A stretch of 64,000 nt of DNA from Bacillota bacterium (GTDB taxonomy: Bacteria; Bacillota; Clostridia; Christensenellales; Christensenellaceae). The notes under the pieces were generated by a model. It had not been told where the DNA came from and ran no database searches. It saw only the letters and a list, made by a program, of their open reading frames with translations. Position 1 is the first letter of the stretch, and each line of letters begins with the position of its first letter. Location of the stretch: the NCBI GenBank assembly GCA_023393165.1, contig JAEWMJ010000056.1:62001-126000 (forward strand), read 5' to 3'. Shown here piece by piece: positions 52,261 through 61,194 of this stretch. The translations under genes and the position numbers were made by a program.

Positions 52261-52307
52261 ATGTAACCTCCTATCTGATTTATTCATTTAATAAAGGTAA
52301 AATATTT

Positions 52308-52338
52308 AAATAAAAAGAGCACGGCTATTTAACCGTGC
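52308..52338 (-). terminator. Intrinsic terminator before the surface-protein gene
   Basis: GCACGG pairs with CCGTGC around an eight-base loop, followed by TTTTTATTT on the minus strand. It stands about 48 bases before the surface-protein start. Confidence 0.78.
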
Positions 52339-52358
52339 CCAATAATCTTGAGTTATAT

Positions 52359-52910
52359 TTAGAAATCCCTGCTTGAAGGAGGTGGACTTACTATCATATC
52401 ACTATGATTAGGAGTAGGTCCCGGAGGCGGGATAGGTGTTCCTTCTGGCGGAATGTATGGAGTGTTCGCGGGAGGGGGTGTCGGCGTAGGAGTGGGAGCC
52501 TGGGTCGGCTGCGGTGTTGGTGCTGCTGTAGGTGTTGTTGTTGGTTTTGGTGTTGCCGTGCCGCCGCTGCTACCCGATGAAGAACTGCCACTCGAACCGC
52601 TTCCTGAAGAAGAACCACCGTTTGAACCGCTTGAACTTGTTTTCTTAGTTGCCGTAGGCTTCTGCGTGTCTATTGCTGTCGGTGTAGGCGTTACTGTAGG
52701 AGCCGTTGTAAGTATTGCTGTTGCTGTCGGCGTTTCAGTCACAGTCGTTGCTGTAGTCTCGGGTGTAGCCGTTGCCGTAGCTGTTTCTGTAGGCTCGGGT
52801 GTTACCGTGGGAGCCGCTGTTGTTGTGGTCTGCGCGTTCGCAATAGTAATTATGGCAATGACTATAACTACCGCTACTATTACTATAATAATTATGTTTT
52901 TCTTTTTCAT
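52359..52910 (-). CDS. Secreted Thr/Pro/Ser-rich low-complexity protein
   Basis: A 183-aa protein with a signal peptide or N-terminal anchor (MKKKN plus a 20-residue Ile/Val core ending NAQ), then almost only Thr, Pro, Ala and Val repeats, a Ser/Gly block, and a Pro-rich end. It is suited to be a wall-spanning stalk or a heavily glycosylated extracellular linker. No family. It sits between TadE-like and surface-protein genes, so probably part of the pilus/surface operon. Confidence 0.68.
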   Translation of the reverse strand: MKKKNIIIIVIVAVVIVIAIITIANAQTTTTAAPTVTPEPTETATATATPETTATTVTETPTATAILTTAPTVTPTPTAIDTQKPTATKKTSSSGSNGGSSSGSGSSGSSSSGSSGGTATPKPTTTPTAAPTPQPTQAPTPTPTPPPANTPYIPPEGTPIPPPGPTPNHSDMIVSPPPSSRDF

Positions 52911-52955
52911 TGTGATCGCCCCTTTTATTAGTTAAAATATACCATAAAATTGTTT

Positions 52956-53441
52956 TTATTTCCAGTTTTCTTGCTCGTCGATATATAGAACACTTTCCCT
53001 TATCTGCATCGGGATTTTTACTTCGGTCAATCCCCCTATCGCCCAGGGGAGAGGCGTTACAAAGTCCGAATCAATCCGCATGGTCTTATCATCAATGTTA
53101 ATTACCACATCGTCAAGTTTGTACACAAGTTTATCTTCATTCTGTTTTACCCAACTTCCGCTGTCAGGAATGGTCCATCCCAACTCGGTCAAATTGTCTT
53201 TCAATACGGATTCCGCTGATGCGGCAGGTATGTCAAAGTCTGCATCTCTGACATTGGGGTTTATCATGCATGTATCAATGGCCACAATCGCCGCACGCTG
53301 CAATTCGGTTTCCGCAGCCTGATATTTGCTTGATACCGTAACCCCTGCATAAATCACAAAAGCCAACGTACAGAAAATGAGTATTATAAAGGCCGCGCTG
53401 ATGACCGCATTTCCGTTTTTGTCCCTTAGAAAGCGCCTCAC
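52956..53441 (-). CDS. TadE-like pseudopilin
   Basis: A 161-aa protein with the type IV pseudopilin layout: short basic leader MRRFLRDKNGNAV, one hydrophobic helix (ISAAFIILIFCTLAFVIYAGV) and a soluble C-terminal domain. Together with the overlapping DUF4320-like gene it occupies the TadE/TadF place of Tad systems, minor pilins that help pilus assembly. It overlaps the preceding gene by four bases. Confidence 0.8.
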   Translation of the reverse strand: MRRFLRDKNGNAVISAAFIILIFCTLAFVIYAGVTVSSKYQAAETELQRAAIVAIDTCMINPNVRDADFDIPAASAESVLKDNLTELGWTIPDSGSWVKQNEDKLVYKLDDVVINIDDKTMRIDSDFVTPLPWAIGGLTEVKIPMQIRESVLYIDEQENWK

Positions 53442-53863
53442 TTAAAATACACCTCCGATATACCCCGCGCCGAAGCGGTTATCTTCACATGAAAAGCTAC
53501 CGGATCTCCAAGTGCGGGACGCATGATAACAATAGGGATTGTTTTCGTTATTGTGACGGTAAAAGGTGTTTTCAATTGGATGGTCTTTTGGATGGCATCC
53601 TTCCAGGTTGTATCCACTTCAATGGTGTCCGGCACAATAAAATTTTCATTCCCAGCCACAGACTGTAATGTCTCGTCATCCGCTTTGCCGTACAGCTCCA
53701 CCGTTCTTGCCATATATTTTGCTGTTTGGTCTAAGGATTGCTGCGCCGTAAACATTGGAAACAGCGCCATCAGCGACGCGACAAATGTGATGATAATAAG
53801 CAGCGTGATCAGCACATCCATATACCCTTCCGCGGTTTGGTCTCGAATAAACCTTCTTTTCAT
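53438..53863 (-). CDS. DUF4320-like pseudopilin
   Basis: A 141-aa protein: basic leader MKRRFIRDQTAEGY, a membrane helix (MDVLITLLIIITFVASLMALF), and a soluble domain. I recognise it as DUF4320-like, a family found inside Tad operons of Clostridial elements where TadE/F would be. Its stop overlaps the TadE-like start (ATGA). Confidence 0.82.
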   Translation of the reverse strand: MKRRFIRDQTAEGYMDVLITLLIIITFVASLMALFPMFTAQQSLDQTAKYMARTVELYGKADDETLQSVAGNENFIVPDTIEVDTTWKDAIQKTIQLKTPFTVTITKTIPIVIMRPALGDPVAFHVKITASARGISEVYFK

Positions 53864-53922
53864 ACAATATCCTCCTAGTGAAAGGAGGGCTGTCTTTAAG
53901 ACAGCCCCGTTTCTTTCCTGTC

Positions 53923-54129
53923 TTATGATGGTAAAACATTGATTCCGGTGAACGAATCGGATATTTTCGCGATGAGGTTCTGAAACAGGTTCGGGACCGC
54001 CGCGTTCAGTATGACCAGGACCGCCGCGCCGATAACCACTACGATCAGGATTTTCATTGCGACATCAAGAAAAGCTTCGCCTTTCTTATCGGATATAAAG
54101 TGTTTGATTTTGTTTTTGATTTTCAACAT
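53923..54129 (-). CDS. Flp-type pilin-like protein (DUF6133-like)
   Basis: A 68-aa protein with the small-pilin layout: basic leader (LKIKNKIKHFISDKKGEAF) followed by a long hydrophobic helix (VAMKILIVVVIGAAVLVILN). The Gly-Glu pair before the helix fits a prepilin cleavage site (G^E). It is probably the major Flp pilin. ATG at 54129 with AAGGAG upstream. It resembles DUF6133-type proteins of similar operons. Confidence 0.8.
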   Translation of the reverse strand: MLKIKNKIKHFISDKKGEAFLDVAMKILIVVVIGAAVLVILNAAVPNLFQNLIAKISDSFTGINVLPS

Positions 54130-54239
54130 GATATTTTTCTCCTTATATATTTTTTTAGATGGTAGATACAAAAAATTTGTTTTGGGCAACAATAAAAAGC
54201 GGCCCTCCTTCCGGTGCTGCCTTCAAAGCGAATACGTTC

Positions 54240-55118
54240 TTAAAAACCCGCGGCCTGCATATTGCCGATAATCAGCAGGACAAACGGTATCATGAACATG
54301 AATATCATAAGGATAGTCAATATGAAGGACGCGGCCTTGATTCTGGCCGGAGATTTCTCCATGTTTCTCCGGAGTGTTTCCCGCTCTTTTGTACGCATAT
54401 CCTGTTCCAACACAAGCAAGCTGACCTTTTGATCAACACCCTGATTCACGCCGCACAGGATCGCGCATAAGGCCGCGAAGGACGGCAGACTTAGCCGTGC
54501 GTCCATCCGGCGCAGCGCCGCTTCCTGATTCCCCGTTTTCATATCAACAATAAGCCTGTCCAGTTCCACGCCCAACTCCCTGCCCGCTACCTTCCGGTAT
54601 TTTTCAAAAAACGAAAGCAGGTCCCGGTTGTCCTGAACCGAATAATTCAGCGTTTCCACCAAGCGCGGCAATTCCGCTTCGATTGCCTGATTCAGTTCCT
54701 CCACCTTTTGACGGACGGACTGCATTCCCCGGAAATATGAAAGCAAAGCAATAGCTGCAACGATCAAAAACAGCCAAGGGATTCCAAGCGGGATAAACAG
54801 CAAGCCCATAAGCGCCAGTAACAGAGACTTTGCCATTAGCGCCGATCCATATTCCTGTGGAGCCTGCCTTAAATCCAGCCGTTCAAAATCTGCTTTCATC
54901 CGCTTTGTTTTGTATTCGCTCATAGGAAACAGTTTTGAAAGCAACACTGCCAGCGGCAGCAGGATTTTTTGTAGTTGTTCGGACAGGCTTCTCCTGCCAA
55001 ATATGTTCCGGATAGCCTCTATTGCTTTACCCGAAGGCAGGATAAGCACAGCTTGCGCGACGCGGAACAGGCCGAATGCGGTCAAAAATACTGTGGCGAC
55101 GATTAAAATAAGGCTCAT
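54240..55118 (-). CDS. tadC: TadC-like pilus assembly membrane protein
   Basis: A 292-aa T2SSF-family inner-membrane protein. Helices near 3-25, 95-125 (about two), and a C-terminal pair; the cytoplasmic GspF-type domain has LPRLVETLNYSVQDNRDLLSFF. It forms the platform under the Flp pilus with TadB. Its start overlaps the tadB stop (ATGA). Confidence 0.85.
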   Translation of the reverse strand: MSLILIVATVFLTAFGLFRVAQAVLILPSGKAIEAIRNIFGRRSLSEQLQKILLPLAVLLSKLFPMSEYKTKRMKADFERLDLRQAPQEYGSALMAKSLLLALMGLLFIPLGIPWLFLIVAAIALLSYFRGMQSVRQKVEELNQAIEAELPRLVETLNYSVQDNRDLLSFFEKYRKVAGRELGVELDRLIVDMKTGNQEAALRRMDARLSLPSFAALCAILCGVNQGVDQKVSLLVLEQDMRTKERETLRRNMEKSPARIKAASFILTILMIFMFMIPFVLLIIGNMQAAGF

Positions 55119-56038
55119 TTACTCTCACCGCCTTCCAACGGCCTGTACAGCCTGGACACCCAAACGGATGTTGCAAACACCGCTGCCAGTACCACCGCCA
55201 GCGTTATTTGTCCTACAACCGTCGTTGTCAGCATGGAATACCAGTCGGGCATCATCGCGCCCATTAAAGGTATTGACCCCAGAACGATGAGCACAATGAT
55301 GACATAGTCGCTCGTCTGTTTACGCAACGCAGTGTCCGTTTCCATTTGCACGCGCCGCATTTCCCCCAGCCTGCTTACGATTCCAGGCAGGGCAAACCGT
55401 AACTGCCTGTCCCGTTGGCACTGCATCAGTATGTCGCACCAATCCCGCCAATAACGATTGTTGATCCTATCCCGCATTTTCTGCAATGCCTTTACTACAT
55501 CCGAATCAATAAGCTGTGTTTCGGCATAGAATTGGTTAAAGACGCCTTCCACCGGAGCCGGAAGCAAATGCAAATTCTTTTCCACCGCGCCGATCAAGTC
55601 GCCGGAGGATACATAGCTGTTGGTTACGGTGCCCATGGCACTCTCCAGCTTTTCGTACAGACTGCGAAGATAGTCGCCTGTACGCACCCTGATGATGATA
55701 AGCGGCGAGCTGCCGAGGCCCACAACCAGTACAATCGCGGCGGGTATATTGTTCATCGCAAGGCCAACCGCCAGCCCTAAAGCCGCCAATATAGCCGACA
55801 TCCATCTGTATGTTCCTGTTTGCTCTCCCCTTCCTGCCGCTGCAAGCATTTCTCCGGTTTCTTCCATCAGCCTGGAAAGCTTTCCTTTTGGTTTGCCTGT
55901 TATCCGCCTGATGCGCCTGTTTCGTTCCTGTTTTTTAAGAAACTGCTTTGAAAGCGTGCCTGTAACATCAGACAGACGGATTTTCAGCAATAAAAAAAGC
56001 CCCACTATGATCAGCAGGGCTGACAGGATGTTTGCCAT
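55115..56038 (-). CDS. tadB: TadB-like pilus assembly membrane protein
   Basis: A 307-aa inner-membrane protein, T2SSF family: helix at the N terminus, a pair near 85-115, the GspF domain with LESAMGTVTNSYVSSGDLIGAVEKN, and two C-terminal helices. It starts inside the 3' end of tadA (71-base overlap), with GGAGGTG upstream of its ATG. Confidence 0.85.
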   Translation of the reverse strand: MANILSALLIIVGLFLLLKIRLSDVTGTLSKQFLKKQERNRRIRRITGKPKGKLSRLMEETGEMLAAAGRGEQTGTYRWMSAILAALGLAVGLAMNNIPAAIVLVVGLGSSPLIIIRVRTGDYLRSLYEKLESAMGTVTNSYVSSGDLIGAVEKNLHLLPAPVEGVFNQFYAETQLIDSDVVKALQKMRDRINNRYWRDWCDILMQCQRDRQLRFALPGIVSRLGEMRRVQMETDTALRKQTSDYVIIVLIVLGSIPLMGAMMPDWYSMLTTTVVGQITLAVVLAAVFATSVWVSRLYRPLEGGESK

Positions 56039-57374
56039 CGCTTTCTTTCACCTCCCTCAACCGTTCTATGACTGTTCTATTCGCGCCGTTCTCCCGCAGC
56101 ACGTCCGCAAGTTCGTCCGAAATGCCGTTTACCCGGACAAATCCGCCGCTATCTCCATCCGTTTCAAACCTGTACAGTGTCCTTGCCTGCACGATACCGT
56201 CCCTTACCCCTGTGGCTTCAACGATCTCCATGATCCGTCTTGTTCCGTCCGGGAACTGCCGCTTGAATACCATGACAGGGAAAGCCTCCGCCACAAAGCT
56301 CATTAGAATGTTCGTCGTAATATTTGTTCCCGACATCTGGCACATGCTTAAAATACGGTTGTACGCCTTTCTTGCGGAATTGGCGTGCAGGCTTGTCACT
56401 ACCGCATGCCCTGTGCGCGCCGCTTCCTGCGCCACCATTGCTTCCGCTCCCCTCATTTCGGCTACGGCAATAATATCCGGGGAAAACCGCAATGCCTTTC
56501 TTAATAGATCATTCATATCCACATCCGCGTTTTCCATATCCGACGGGCGGGTGCAGGTATGGATCACCCGGTTTTGCGTGTTGCCCTCCGCATCCTCGCT
56601 GAATAAATCAAGCTCGCGTGTTTCCTCAATGGTATAGATGCGGTTATTCCTGTCCACCGCGTTCAGAAGAAAGGAGATATCCGTGGTTTTGCCCGAACCT
56701 TTTTTCCCCGCAATACCTATCGAAACACCGTGATTCAGGCAAAGCACAACAAAATCCAGCATTTCGGGCATAGCCGTACCCCATTCAACAAGCTGCCCTT
56801 TGGTCACTCTCGCCAAACGTTGGCGGCGAATGGAAAACACCGCGCCGCTGCGTTTGTCTGTAACGGGTGGTATCATAGCGGATATACGGATGCCTTGGGT
56901 AATGTAACTGTCCACAATCGGGTTAGTGCCATCCAGCACCAGGCCGCCCAGCCTCACCATTTTGCGAACCGTATCCTCCGCCTGCTGTGGTGACAGAAAA
57001 CGTTCGGGGATTTTCCGCCAGCCTGTCCGCGTGACAATCTCGATATCCCTCCAGGAATTCCCGTTGATTTCCTCTATCTCATCATCGCTGATATACTTGT
57101 CAAGGAATCCGAAACCCGCCATATCTCCGTACAGTTTTTCAGTCAGTTGCTCCATGTTGAGGCCATCTGCACACAGACTGTTTTTTCCTACATATTCCGC
57201 AATCAGCCGTTTGACGGATTCGGAAGCCGTCTTTTCTGCGATGATTTTTACCAGTTCATCCGCATGGTTCCCAGATATATACGCCCGAACCTGCTCAAGC
57301 ACCATTTCATAGGTAGTTTTTTGTTCCGGGGTTTCTTCCTGCATATCGTAAACAGATTCACGCAAGGTTTTCAA
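55968..57374 (-). CDS. tadA: TadA/CpaF-like pilus ATPase
   Basis: A 468-aa secretion ATPase that drives pilin polymerisation. N-terminal helical domain with LDKYISDDEIEEINGN; Walker A GKKGSGKTT at about 222; the Asp box YTIEETRELDL; Walker B-like region DIIAVAEMRGAEA; His box TGHAVVTSLHANSA. Starts at TTG overlapping the TadZ stop by four bases. It is the motor of the Tad machine and distinct from VirB4/VirD4. Confidence 0.92.
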   Translation of the reverse strand: MKTLRESVYDMQEETPEQKTTYEMVLEQVRAYISGNHADELVKIIAEKTASESVKRLIAEYVGKNSLCADGLNMEQLTEKLYGDMAGFGFLDKYISDDEIEEINGNSWRDIEIVTRTGWRKIPERFLSPQQAEDTVRKMVRLGGLVLDGTNPIVDSYITQGIRISAMIPPVTDKRSGAVFSIRRQRLARVTKGQLVEWGTAMPEMLDFVVLCLNHGVSIGIAGKKGSGKTTDISFLLNAVDRNNRIYTIEETRELDLFSEDAEGNTQNRVIHTCTRPSDMENADVDMNDLLRKALRFSPDIIAVAEMRGAEAMVAQEAARTGHAVVTSLHANSARKAYNRILSMCQMSGTNITTNILMSFVAEAFPVMVFKRQFPDGTRRIMEIVEATGVRDGIVQARTLYRFETDGDSGGFVRVNGISDELADVLRENGANRTVIERLREVKESDGKHPVSPADHSGAFFIAENPSV

Positions 57375-58108
57375 AACTGTTCACATCCCTTCAACAATAC
57401 GCAAATCTTCCGGACTGCATACATATACTGAAAGGCTGCGGGCGTGGTTCCATCCAGCGGGGATACACCTGTGTCGCGCATGTACCTTATTTCTTTACAA
57501 AAGGGAAGGTGTGCGGCAAAATGCACTCCCGTTATTTTCTCGATTGTTTCAATATCGTGATACTTGTCCTCCATTGCGGCAACTGGCAGTAACCTTTCTT
57601 TGGCATTCATGCCCTCAATCAGCGATTTTACTGCGTTATACCAGCAGAAGCCCTGCGCATCCGGGGTAATAGGGACAATTATTTTATCCGCGTTGTGCAG
57701 AGCGGCGAACAAAAAAGGATCATAACGCTGCCCGGATAGGTCGAGAATAACCGTATCGGCAAGATCGACGCATTGAATTATAAAATTCCTTACAGCCTTA
57801 TCCCCTTCCAGACCGATCTCATACGAAAGAAAGTCGTCCGTGCCTGTCAGACCTGCGTAGAACAAGTTCCCATGTCTCGGATGCTGGTGCAGGAAAGCCG
57901 CGGCGTCATCTTCTCCGCCTCTTGAAATAGCCCTGCCAAGCGATATTTTTCCTTCAAATACTGCACTGTTTATCCGTTGGGGCAATGTCGGCTGTGTCAT
58001 GTCCGTGTCAATTACAATAGTGGCGTTCTTTTGTGCATACGTGATCCCCAACGTGTCAGCCAATGTGCTTTTTCCGATACCGTCCCGTCCCCAAATAGCT
58101 AATAACAT
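57371..58108 (-). CDS. TadZ/CpaE-like ParA-family ATPase
   Basis: A 245-aa MinD/ParA-type ATPase with Walker A GRDGIGKST at residues 7-15 (a deviant P loop without the first Lys), IDTDMTQPTLP as switch region, and VILDLSGQ. In Tad systems TadZ/CpaE positions the pilus assembly at the cell pole or a focus. It follows the CpaB-like gene by one base and overlaps tadA. Confidence 0.82.
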   Translation of the reverse strand: MLLAIWGRDGIGKSTLADTLGITYAQKNATIVIDTDMTQPTLPQRINSAVFEGKISLGRAISRGGEDDAAAFLHQHPRHGNLFYAGLTGTDDFLSYEIGLEGDKAVRNFIIQCVDLADTVILDLSGQRYDPFLFAALHNADKIIVPITPDAQGFCWYNAVKSLIEGMNAKERLLPVAAMEDKYHDIETIEKITGVHFAAHLPFCKEIRYMRDTGVSPLDGTTPAAFQYMYAVRKICVLLKGCEQF

Positions 58109-58109
58109 A

Positions 58110-58874
58110 TTATTTTACCTCCGTATTAAATACACGCTGCGCATCAGGTATGTACTGTGCGGCAGCTTCTCCCCTTGCAACAAAAGCAAGGTCTATTACA
58201 CTGTTTTGTTCCAGTTCCGCTAGTTTTAACGCCTGCGTATTGTTCACATAAAACGATACCGTTGCGGGCAGGCTGTTCTTTTCATCTTTGCCGGGATTTC
58301 CCGACACATTGGCGTCCGATCCGTCGCTGGCTGTTGCCATACACACTTCAAGATATTGAAGTTCCGGGGAAATCACAGCACCCGAACCGCTTTTATCTTC
58401 CGCTCCTGGTTCAACCCCCAGCGTTTGTGTGGCGGGGGCCTTTGGCACCGCTATTACCGACACGATGTCCCCCGGATGCAATCTCCCCGATACGCCCGCC
58501 GCTAACGAGGGTACAGTGACGGACATTACCATTTTGCCTTTTTCCGTTCCTGCGGAAAGCACGTTCTGTCCGCTTAATGCTGCCGATACTTTTGCTTTGG
58601 TCAGGTAATCCCCGGTATACAGTTCCGTATTTGCGTATTTGCCTGCGGCGTCGGTTATGTTCCCGATCCCGCCCTGTATAAGGCTTTGGGGTACGCTTAC
58701 CGCTTCCACCATATCGGCTGTTATCTGCGTTCCTGCCTGTACGGATTCCTTCATCCTTACGGCGCTTGTGTAAGCCCCCTGCCCCTGCATTGCAGGCAGC
58801 GCGGCAAAGCTGATAAGGATACCGGCAAATATGCACAAAATACCGATAACGTATTTGTTCCTGAATAGCTTCAT
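58110..58874 (-). CDS. CpaB/RcpC-like SAF-domain pilus protein
   Basis: A 254-aa exported, membrane-anchored protein: N-terminal helix (YVIGILCIFAGILISF), an SAF-type domain (about 38-105; VQAGTQITADMVEAV), and a beta-rich domain with GVSGRLHPGDIVSVIAV. CpaB/RcpC shapes the outer part of the Tad system. First gene of the Tad operon; AGGAGG is well spaced from the ATG. Its leader (58875-59020) holds a hairpin and no other feature. Confidence 0.85.
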   Translation of the reverse strand: MKLFRNKYVIGILCIFAGILISFAALPAMQGQGAYTSAVRMKESVQAGTQITADMVEAVSVPQSLIQGGIGNITDAAGKYANTELYTGDYLTKAKVSAALSGQNVLSAGTEKGKMVMSVTVPSLAAGVSGRLHPGDIVSVIAVPKAPATQTLGVEPGAEDKSGSGAVISPELQYLEVCMATASDGSDANVSGNPGKDEKNSLPATVSFYVNNTQALKLAELEQNSVIDLAFVARGEAAAQYIPDAQRVFNTEVK

Positions 58875-58913
58875 GTTTGTTTCTTACCTCCTAAAGATTT
58901 TTTGTTAGTCACC

Positions 58914-58943
58914 TGCCGAAAAGGATAATTTCTTTTTTCGGCA
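58914..58943 (-). other. Leader hairpin before the Tad operon
   Basis: TGCCGAAAA (58914-58922) pairs perfectly with TTTTCGGCA (58935-58943); no T run follows on the minus strand. Possibly a control site of the pilus transcript. Confidence 0.45.
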
Positions 58944-59020
58944 AGTAAACTTTCAGGGGGAGTGGTGCAGGAGAGAGGGAAGAAATGCAAAACCGCTTTC
59001 CTGCCCGCTTTCCCTGAAAA

Positions 59021-59050
59021 AATAGGCTTCCCCTGGGAGCCTACTTTTTT
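59021..59050 (-). terminator. Bidirectional terminator after the 57-aa gene
   Basis: TAGGCT (59023-59028) pairs with AGCCTA (59038-59043), with CC/GG pairing inside, and ATTTTTTC follows on the minus strand. A CTTTTTT also follows on the plus strand. Confidence 0.75.
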
Positions 59051-59052
59051 AA

Positions 59053-59226
59053 TTAGTCATCAAATATGACACACTTCTCCTGGCTGCATTTCCCAAGACT
59101 TTCATTGAAATGCAGGCAGTGTTCGCAATCCTTCTCTTTCTTGGTCTTAACATGCCTGCGGTCAAAACCTGGCTTTTCTTTCATCATGCGTTCATACTCT
59201 GTCAATTTCCCTTCGGTGAAGAACAT
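59053..59226 (-). CDS. 57-aa Cys-rich small protein
   Basis: ATG at 59226 has AAGGGAG seven bases upstream and opens 57 codons: MFFTEGKLTEYERMMKEKPG, a basic middle, then DCEHCLHF and KCSQEKCVIFDD. Four cysteines in two pairs suggest a small zinc-binding knuckle. I recognise similar tiny proteins just before the Tad operon of related elements. It is too short to be found by length-limited gene finding, but its ribosome-binding site, terminators on both sides and Cys pattern support it. Confidence 0.75.
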   Translation of the reverse strand: MFFTEGKLTEYERMMKEKPGFDRRHVKTKKEKDCEHCLHFNESLGKCSQEKCVIFDD

Positions 59227-59253
59227 CAGATCACTCCCTTCTTAAAAAAGGGC

Positions 59254-59280
59254 ATAAAAAAACGCCCTCAATTGAGGACG
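59254..59280 (-). terminator. Intrinsic terminator before the 57-aa gene
   Basis: CGcCCTCA pairs with TGAGGaCG, followed by TTTTTTTATGCC on the minus strand. It ends the parB transcript 14 bases before the AAGGGAG of the next gene. Confidence 0.8.
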
Positions 59281-59310
59281 AATTTGCTTTGCCTGCAGCC
59301 CGTAACTTTT

Positions 59311-60261
59311 TTACCTTTCCGGCTCCTGATCCCTTTGGCGTTTCTTGTACCAGCTTTCAAGCAGTTGGACAATAGTATCCTCTTTTTGCTTTTCCGTAAA
59401 GTTGCTGGGGAAAAAGCGGTCTATGCGTTCCGTTTTGATGGTGAGCTTTTCCTTCTGGTTGGACTTTTCTTCCGTAAGAATGGAGAATATGACGTCAATG
59501 TTCAGCCTCCCATCCTGACTTAATTTTTTCATTCTCTGGGCCTGTTCCAAAGACGGGGTGCAATCTTCCGACTGCATAGTCTCCAAAAGCTCCTGTTGTT
59601 CATTTTCGGCTAAGTATGAAAGCTCAACGGCTGGATTGAAAGCGATCTGTTTATTGTCCACCATTTCAAGGACAGGAGGAATTAATTCTGTAAGGCGAAT
59701 ATAGCGCCGCACCTGATCTTTGCTTTCACCCATTTGTTCACCTAAAATTTCAGCCGAAAACTTCCCCTTTAAATTCTGCGCAACTTGCGTAGAATTTTCT
59801 TTGCTCGGTCTGCCTGCCTGACGTTTCATAGCCTCCAACTTTAATTTATATGCAAAGGCTTTTTCGCTTGGCGATATATTCTCCCGTTGCAGATTACTGT
59901 CCACCATTGCCAGGATTGCGGAATCATCATCTAATTCACGTATAATGCAAGGCATAGTCTCTTTTCCGGCAAGCTCGCTTGCCTTTTTTCTCCTGTGTCC
60001 GGCAACCATTTCATACCCGCCATCCGCTTTAGGCCGCACAAGGACGGGAACCAAAACGCCGTACTGCTTTATACTGTCCGCCATTTCCAGCATGGCGGCA
60101 TCCGCCTGCACCTTAAACGGATGGTTTGGAAAATCACTTATTTCCGATAAAGGAACTTCCTTTACCTTTTCATGTTGTTCCTCGGTGCGGCTTTCTTCCG
60201 TTGAAAACAGGTCATCTACCGATGTCAGTTTGATACTTTCGCGTATGTTGCTTTTCGCCAT
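59311..60261 (-). CDS. parB: ParB/Spo0J-family partition protein
   Basis: A 316-aa CTPase-type DNA-binding protein. N-terminal ParB domain with LVRPKADGGYEMVAGHRRKKA (the GERR-like motif reads GHRRKK) and NLQRENISPSEKAFAYKLKLEA; a helix-turn-helix around EILGEQMGESKDQVRRYIRL; basic C terminus. It acts with ParA to partition DNA or, on such elements, to stabilise the excised circle. Overlaps parA by 50 bases. No parS site was identified. Confidence 0.9.
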   Translation of the reverse strand: MAKSNIRESIKLTSVDDLFSTEESRTEEQHEKVKEVPLSEISDFPNHPFKVQADAAMLEMADSIKQYGVLVPVLVRPKADGGYEMVAGHRRKKASELAGKETMPCIIRELDDDSAILAMVDSNLQRENISPSEKAFAYKLKLEAMKRQAGRPSKENSTQVAQNLKGKFSAEILGEQMGESKDQVRRYIRLTELIPPVLEMVDNKQIAFNPAVELSYLAENEQQELLETMQSEDCTPSLEQAQRMKKLSQDGRLNIDVIFSILTEEKSNQKEKLTIKTERIDRFFPSNFTEKQKEDTIVQLLESWYKKRQRDQEPER

Positions 60262-61036
60262 TGCCCTGTACCTCCTTCGTCAATGCTTCATAGGCTTTTG
60301 AGACTGTCCCGTGCGGATCGTGCACGTAAATACTCTTGCCCTTGGCGCTGGTTTCCGCCGCCCGAATGGATAAAGGTATTTCCGTATTGAAAACACGTAG
60401 TTTGTCCCCATAATCCCGCCGCAACACAAATGAAATATCCTTTGCGAAGTTGGTTCGGTTATCCACCATTGTGAGCAGTACGCCCTCAATCGCCAGATTC
60501 GGATTGATCTGCCGTTTAACCCGGTTGATCGTCTGTAAAAGCTGCGTCATTCCCTTTGCGGGCAGATAGTGGGATTGGACGGGAATGATAACGCTGTCCG
60601 CAGCCGCAAGCGCGTTAATTGTCATCATTCCAAGGCTCGGCATACAGTCGATCAGCACATAATCGTATCCGCTTTTAACAGTATCAATGTAACTCCGCAG
60701 AACCGTTTCCCGGCTCATGGTGTTGACGAGCGATACTTCCATTGCGGACAGCTCGATGTTACCCGGCATGAGGTCAACGCCTTCCTCATGGTGCAGGATG
60801 CCGTCGTCGGGGCTAAACGGTTCTTCCTGTATGATGTTGGTCAGCATGGTTGCCAGAGATTCGGGCAGATTATCCGGCTCCTTATATCCCAATGAATCTG
60901 TCAGATTCCCCTGCGCGTCCGCATCAACCAGCAGCACCTTTTTACCCATCATGGCAAGACCTATGCCCAGGTTGACCGTCGTTGTTGTTTTACCCACACC
61001 GCCTTTTTGGTTGGCGAGGGCGATTACTTTTGTCAT
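60212..61036 (-). CDS. parA: ParA-family partition ATPase
   Basis: A 274-aa ParA/Soj ATPase. Deviant Walker A with KGGVGKTTT at 11-19, the switch LLVDADAQGNLTDSLG, and the LIDCMPSLG Walker B region. No N-terminal helix-turn-helix, so a short type Ib/Soj-like ParA. ATG has AAAGGAGG at good distance, 22 bases after a terminator. Confidence 0.93.
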   Translation of the reverse strand: MTKVIALANQKGGVGKTTTTVNLGIGLAMMGKKVLLVDADAQGNLTDSLGYKEPDNLPESLATMLTNIIQEEPFSPDDGILHHEEGVDLMPGNIELSAMEVSLVNTMSRETVLRSYIDTVKSGYDYVLIDCMPSLGMMTINALAAADSVIIPVQSHYLPAKGMTQLLQTINRVKRQINPNLAIEGVLLTMVDNRTNFAKDISFVLRRDYGDKLRVFNTEIPLSIRAAETSAKGKSIYVHDPHGTVSKAYEALTKEVQGNGEKQHTRKYQTDIGR

Positions 61037-61057
61037 TTTTGAATTACCTCCTTTAAC

Positions 61058-61100
61058 ATAAAAAAGCCGCTTGCTCTAATCATCAATAAAGCAAACGGCT
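61058..61100 (-). terminator. Intrinsic terminator just before parA
   Basis: AGCCGcTTGCT pairs with AGCAAaCGGCT (one mismatch) around 14 bases and is followed by TTTTTTATG on the minus strand. parA's AAAGGAGG starts about five bases later. Confidence 0.85.
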
Positions 61101-61194
61101 TCTTAATAAAATATATATAATGCATTAGCTCATTCTAATGCTTTGTTCAAAACAAAATAGCTTGGAAAAAACACGAAAAAATTTATGCTAAACT

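Noticed and set aside
52453..52935. 160-codon Gly/Val-rich plus-strand frame
   Set aside because: It is the mirror of the Thr/Pro-rich protein on the minus strand; low complexity alone explains the open frame.
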